From positions 6,769,038-6,833,037 of the forward strand of contig RPFO01000154.1 in NCBI GenBank assembly GCA_009746045.1: DNA of 64,000 nucleotides. Reading direction: 5' to 3'. Below are positions 60,354-64,000 of this stretch, one piece after another (within the stretch, counting starts at the first letter, position 1; each line of letters starts with the position of its first letter). The translations under genes were made by a program, and so were the position numbers. This DNA is from Mesostigma viride. Taxonomy: Eukaryota; Streptophyta; Mesostigmatophyceae; Mesostigmatales; Mesostigmataceae. Under the pieces are notes generated by a model. The model was given only the letters and a program-made list of their open reading frames with translations, ran no database searches and was not told where the DNA came from.

Positions 60354-60785
60354 TCACAGCAGTTTATTCCCACCCCAGCAGGGCCCCTCCCTCACATCCG
60401 GCTGCAAAATCTGCTTGATGTCGCTTCTCTCTAGAATAAGCCGCACAGCCCTGATGCGAGCAAACGGCTCGCCATCATACTGTCGCTCACTGATGCTTTA
60501 TACGCGCTTTCCGTAAGATGAAAACATGACGGAAAAGAGAGACTCGGGGAAAGGGGATACGGTGAAATACTTGTCTGCTACCGGCCGGGGTTTCAACAGC
60601 GAAGAAATTCGCACCTGAATGTGCACATACCACTCCGTCACGTCGACAACGGTCTTGCATCGCAATCGTTTCACAGACGCGGCAGCAAAAATTGCTGGCG
60701 GCATTGACATGCTCGCCGCAGTTAACGAACGTGCGGAGGTCCGTTTTAGCCCCTGACGCCACGGCGTCTTTGATGCCAAGAACGC
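60354..60785 (-). CDS. possible minus-strand exons in TE2
   Basis: Candidate exon after TTTTGCAG at 60785 down to about 60615, and a second after GCATCAG at 60489 reading ERQYDGEPFARIRAVRLI then ILQPDVREGPCWGGNKLL-stop (stop near 60355). The second has strongly protein-like composition. The phases of the two do not agree under the simplest splice sites, so their join is unproven. No family is recognised. The GGGA array directly follows the stop. Confidence 0.35.
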
Positions 60786-61297
60786 CTGCAAAAGACACGA
60801 TATCGGGCACAAAAGCACTTAAAAACGGATTACGGGTCTGCGACGCCTGGCCCAGCCTAGAAATTGGATTAAAAATCGCGCCAGCTCGGTTAAAGCAAAC
60901 TGAGCCGGTAATGAAAAAAGTGCTTCGGTCAAGGCCTTAAAAACTAAAAACTGCGTCGGTTAGTGTCAAAAACCAGATGTTAGGGCGACTTTCATCGGGA
61001 AAATTTTTTGCTGCAGGTAGGTGGGGTCGAGAGAAAATCGGCGACAAAACAGGCACCCACCTGTGAATGACGCCAAAATGGAAGGACTCCGCAGAATTTG
61101 TGGCGAAAAAAAATAACGGCAAGTAATATATGACCCTAGGAGCATACACTAAAATTTCCAGCCTCGATACTGCCTTTTTATTCGCTAGCCATTCTTAGCT
61201 ATCCTGACCAGAATGGCCGATGAATGGTTGATAATTTCCTCGGGGATTGAAAGGAAATACCTGCTGCACACCTTGTGACATCGGTTGTGACACCCAT

Positions 61298-61580
61298 GTC
61301 TCAACATGTTTGTAGTTGGTTTGTAGTTGGTGTCTCGGTGTCTCAGAAACTCGTGGTCCGCATTGAGTGGGTGTCACGGTGTCACGACATCTGATTGGCC
61401 CGGTTCAGATTCGCCCCAAATTAAAAAAAAAAAAAAACGAATTAAAAAAAAATTAAAAAAAAAACGAATCTGAACCGGGCCAATCAGATGTCGTGACACC
61501 GTGACACCCACTCAATGCGGACCACGAGTTTCTGAGACACCGAGACACCAACTACAAACCAACTACAAACATGTTGAGAC
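61298..61580. repeat. foldback palindrome with 116-bp arms
   Basis: Arms 61298-61413 and 61465-61580 are essentially perfect reverse complements, separated by a 51-base A-rich loop. The arms include GGTGTCACGGTGTCAC, the same octamer found in the end arrays, so the palindrome may derive from TE2 ends. 60.8-61.3 kb holds nothing recognised. Confidence 0.93.
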
Positions 61581-61797
61581 ACCGTGACACCGTGCGCTTT
61601 CACCCCGAATTCACGAGAGCGGCAGCGATGGTGATCGCTGCCAAATGAGGTAACATGGGCTAAACAACTCGGGCAGACCGGGCTGGCGTGACATCCCGGT
61701 CTGCCATGTTTTATTCCCCCCCACACATGGCGTGGGGATCTACGTTTGCCATCTGCCAACGTAGAAATAGATGGGGAGGGGGGGGGACAAATGATGT

Positions 61798-62202
61798 TTG
61801 CAACATTGCCCAGTTGACATAGCCATGGCGAGACCCGGCGTTTTCATGGAGCCCAGTGCGGGGGCGCTGGGTTGGCAGGTTTTGGGAATGTTCTTCTTGC
61901 TATTACTCCTGGGCGTCGTCGTGTTCAATATGATGGCGAGGCGCGGGGTCCGGTTATCTGCAGCCGCCGTGTTGGCGAAATGCACCCAGGATTCGTCCTT
62001 GGCTGCGGCACTTTGCAGGGACTGGGACTGTGGTTGTGGCCGCCATTGTTTGAGAAGCGTGCATTTCGAGGAGCTCAGGACGATGAGGACCGACATGTGG
62101 TCTAAGAAGCCTGCGGATCGGAAAGAGTTTATAAAGAACCAGCTTTTTCAGGCCGGCCAGGGAGAAACTGAAATCCCGGCAAGTGATTTCATGACAAAGT
62201 GA
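61798..62202 (+). CDS. TE2 protein with membrane helix and C-x-C-x3-C motif
   Basis: ATG candidates at 61798 and 61825 (MARPGVFME). Hydrophobic helix VLGMFFLLLLLGVVVFNMM (residues 28-46), basic ARRG, then C78, C80, C84 in CGCGRHCL, LRTMRTDMWSKKPADRKEFI and KNQLFQAGQ. It corresponds to the TE1 protein at 45335 in order and spacing. The stop at 62200 may be reached after reading past a splice donor. It sits beside the foldback, as in TE1. It could be the first exon of a transposase or an accessory membrane protein. Confidence 0.5.
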   Translation: MQHCPVDIAMARPGVFMEPSAGALGWQVLGMFFLLLLLGVVVFNMMARRGVRLSAAAVLAKCTQDSSLAAALCRDWDCGCGRHCLRSVHFEELRTMRTDMWSKKPADRKEFIKNQLFQAGQGETEIPASDFMTK

Positions 62203-62485
62203 TTTTGATGGTTGCTTGCATGCATATTAAGTGAGACAGCTATTCCTGGACGCATGGCGTGCCAACATATATAAGTTGTTACCAGATATTAATCACATGC
62301 CCTATTGAAGCGACGTTGGACCGCATAAACGAGGAATGGCTGAACTTGTCATGACCCGGCAAGGTACCTACACGCACAACAAGAATACATCAACATGAGA
62401 CGATATATGGTGAGATGACCGAGATGTATGGAGAAATGAATGTCTCTACTAGGATTATTATGAAGGTGTATACGTGGTATTTGCG

Positions 62486-62680
62486 GTGTCACGGTGTCAC
62501 GGTGTCACGGTGTCACGGTGTCACGGTGTCACGGTGTCAGAAGCATAGGTAAAACTTGCAATGACCCATTGAATACATCATCCCCATTAATAATCACTGC
62601 ATACCTGCAAAGATGTGTGTTTATATGCATTTTGAGGTGTCACGGTGTCACGGTGTCACGATGTCACGGTGTCACGGGTC
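62486..62680. repeat. TE2 right subterminal (CGGTGTCA)n arrays
   Basis: Two octamer arrays at 62486-62537 and 62637-62680, the reverse complement of the left-end TGACACCG arrays. Inverted subterminal repeats are where transposases of CACTA-type elements bind; by analogy these could be binding sites. Confidence 0.88.
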
Positions 62681-62796
62681 CTATGAACTTCCCCTTCCTC
62701 AGAGACTTAAGTGGAAACTTTAAATTCAATAAAATACAACTTTTCAAAATGAACTACAAATTGCGTGTTCTAGTACAAATCCAGACGAGCTTAGGG

Positions 62797-63733
62797 TCAG
62801 GCCAATGGACTGGCTGAGCGTTTGGTTCAGACAGTCAAACAGGCGCTGCGCAAATGGGCGTTGCAAGCAGCACGTGTGGCCACCTGGGATAGGGAACTAC
62901 CCTGGATCGCCATGGGCTACCGGCTGAGCCCACAAGAATCCCTTGCCCAGTTCTCCCCCTATTTTCTGCTCTTTGGTCGGGCACCATTGTTGCCCTCTGA
63001 GGTGCAGGAAGCTCACCCCCAGCCGATTCAATGGGATGACGCCAATGAGTGGTTGCGGGAGGTTGTGGCGCGCGCCGCCACCTTTAAGAAGGTGCTGCCC
63101 CTCGCGATGAACAATCTGTTAATCGCGCAGCACCGCGACACACTGCGGTACGCCCAGCGACGGGGTGGCAAGTATATGGCCAGGCGGCTGCAGTTCCACC
63201 CCGGCCAGTATGTGTTTCTGCGGACTCAACCCCAACACACGCTGGACGTCACGGCCGGGCCCACCATCCTTCGCATTGTGGAGATTAAGCCTTCGGGGGT
63301 GGCCATCCTCGAAGGTGCGGATGGTAGTAAGACCACTGACAATGTGTCGAACCTGTCTCCTTGCTCCATGCCCCATCTGGCACGGAGCATCCAGCCGCAC
63401 ACCGCTAGGCGCATCCGCGATGCGCAGTGTCAAATTTGTCACCGGGTCGACCAGCCTGAGGTCATGTTGCTGTGTGATCACTGCAACTGCGGCTGGCATC
63501 TTCACTGCCTTCAACCCCCTCTGTCTCAGGTACCTGAGGGTTCCTGGTTTTGCCCTGTGTGCATTGCTGCGGGGTTCACCAACCATGCGATTCAAGCAGC
63601 TCCTGCCACTTTGTTGCTCGCTACCCAGCAAAGGACTTGGTCGCGAGGGGGGGGGAGAAAAGTGGGCAGCACTAGTGGGGTAAGGCTAGCATGTGGCCCA
63701 TCGATCACCGGCCCATGCAGCCATACCTCATGA
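62797..63733 (+). CDS. int: integrase C-terminal part, GPY/F module and PHD finger
   Basis: It starts at the TCA target site. The first codons after TE2 give Q-A-N-G-L-A-E-R, so the catalytic Glu is coded at 62816-62818. From 62822 numbering: helix and PQESLAQFSPYFLLFGRAP (typical Ty3/Gypsy core end), GPY/F module 125-181 (FHPGQYVFL, GPTILRIVEI, VSNLSPC), then a PHD finger C203-x2-C206-x11-C218-x2-C221-x4-H226-x2-C229-x14-C244-x2-C247 with W242. PHD fingers bind histone H3 tails, so this may steer integration to marked chromatin, as chromodomains do in chromoviruses; that role is inferred. The frame ends at 63733, past the polypurine tract. Confidence 0.9.
63655..63672 (+). other. polypurine tract candidate
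   Basis: GA, nine G, then AGAAAAG, followed by TGGGCAGC. An all-purine run just before TG is the usual primer site for plus-strand synthesis at the edge of the 3' LTR. The integrase ORF runs through it. Confidence 0.55.
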
Positions 63734-63764
63734 GGGCCAACGAGGTCGTGGGCTACTGTCAGTG

Positions 63765-63930
63765 CAGGGAGTTTGGCACGAGTACGCGACAATCTTGCTC
63801 GCACCAGTCCTGTAGACACCGACCTCGGTCTGGCCGGCCCCCAGCGGCTTGGCCAGCTGGGGCAGCATATCCTGACCTGGCCTGGCCCCAAGGACATTCC
63901 TAAAAGGGTAGGTAAACATGTCTCGAGCTA
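63765..63930 (+). pseudogene. LINE C-terminal fragment at the 3' end of the retrotransposon
   Basis: The frame encodes LARTSPVDTDLGLAGPQRL and HILTWPGPKDIPKRVGK, nearly identical to the minus-strand LINE at 35.28-35.38 kb (LARTSQVDTALGLAGPQRL). It begins about 90 bp after the putative LTR start and removes or splits the 3' LTR. Confidence 0.75.
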
Positions 63931-64000
63931 CCATGGTCCGGATTCTCCCGATTTCTGGCCTGCGCTGGTTGTCTCCTTGATGTCATGACCTACACATGCA

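Larger units (their letters stand above)
55702..62796 (+). mobile_element. TE2: 7095-bp TIR DNA transposon inserted in integrase
   Basis: Perfect 32-bp TIRs (CCCTAAGCTCGTCTGG...CTAGAACAC, 55702-55733 and 62765-62796) with target duplication TCA at 55699-55701 and 62797-62799. Excluding TE2 and one TCA rejoins the integrase frame exactly. Inside: TGACACCG arrays at the left end and their reverse complement at the right, four ~115-bp modules, ~174-bp tandem repeats, GGGT and GGGA arrays, a foldback palindrome and a membrane/Cys ORF related to that of TE1. No DDE transposase is recognised. Perfect TIRs suggest a recent insertion. Confidence 0.93.
40001..63672 (+). mobile_element. Ty3/Gypsy-like retrotransposon with DNA methyltransferase and PHD finger, split by TE1 and TE2
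   Basis: Coding order on the plus strand: gag, zinc knuckle, aspartic protease, C5 DNA methyltransferase, RT, RNase H, integrase, GPY/F, PHD. RT before integrase places it with Ty3/Gypsy, not Copia. Leaving out TE1 and TE2 gives an element of roughly 8.2 kb of internal sequence. A possible primer-binding site TGGTGCCAGCAAGTTGA starts near 40004. A polypurine tract is at 63655-63672, followed by TGGGCAGC, a plausible LTR start. I could not find a matching 5' LTR at 39.0-40.0 kb, and the 3' side is cut by a LINE fragment after about 90 bp. Confidence 0.85.

Noticed and set aside
1-64000. Bacterial features: operons, Shine-Dalgarno sites, CRISPR arrays
   Set aside because: The tandem arrays have no unique spacers between repeats, and introns plus LINE/Gypsy elements show a eukaryotic genome.

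Overview
The window is nuclear DNA of a eukaryote. It has GT-AG spliceosomal introns with phase-0 exons, non-LTR and LTR retroelements, large TIR transposons and very long simple-sequence arrays. A repeat-rich alga is most likely. DNA-methyltransferase-bearing retrotransposons have been reported from dinoflagellates (Symbiodinium) and a charophyte (Klebsormidium). I cannot name the species.

Layout. 1-1.2 kb: CCCT array and two tandem copies of a LINE 3' end. 1.6-8.6 kb (minus): a six-exon transposase-like gene. Its introns hold a head-to-head 187-bp satellite (2.15-3.86 kb) and an ~88-bp minisatellite (5.9-6.74 kb). 8.7-15.7 kb: a possible MITE, a CCCT array, a short ORF with one membrane segment, a 25-bp minisatellite and otherwise little coding signal. 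16.0-24.3 kb (minus) and 26.5-31.0 kb (plus): two divergent paralogous genes encoding coiled coil plus ankyrin repeats, with each repeat in its own ~99-bp phase-0 exon. 32.5-38.8 kb: a graveyard of non-LTR retrotransposon fragments inserted into one another.

40.1-63.7 kb is the most striking part: one Ty3/Gypsy-like retrotransposon broken by two large DNA transposons. Its order is gag (zinc knuckle), an unusual aspartic protease, a complete-looking C5 cytosine DNA methyltransferase, reverse transcriptase, RNase H, integrase, GPY/F module and a C-terminal PHD finger. TE1 (41185-49517, 8333 bp) splits gag with target duplication TTG. TE2 (55702-62796, 7095 bp) splits the integrase just before its catalytic Glu with target duplication TCA. 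Excluding each transposon and one target copy rejoins the flanking reading frame. TE1 and TE2 belong to one family: 32-bp TIRs beginning CCCT and ending in TGTACTnnAnCAC, 3-bp target duplications, a foldback palindrome, and beside it an ORF with one membrane helix and a C-x-C-x3-C motif.

Inferred history: the methyltransferase/PHD retrotransposon inserted first, TE1 and TE2 then hit it, and internal arrays expanded. A LINE fragment abuts its 3' end. Both ends of the LTRs remain unproven. Three -1 frame changes in the retrotransposon, two of them at runs of nine G, may be programmed frameshifts, mutations or assembly errors.
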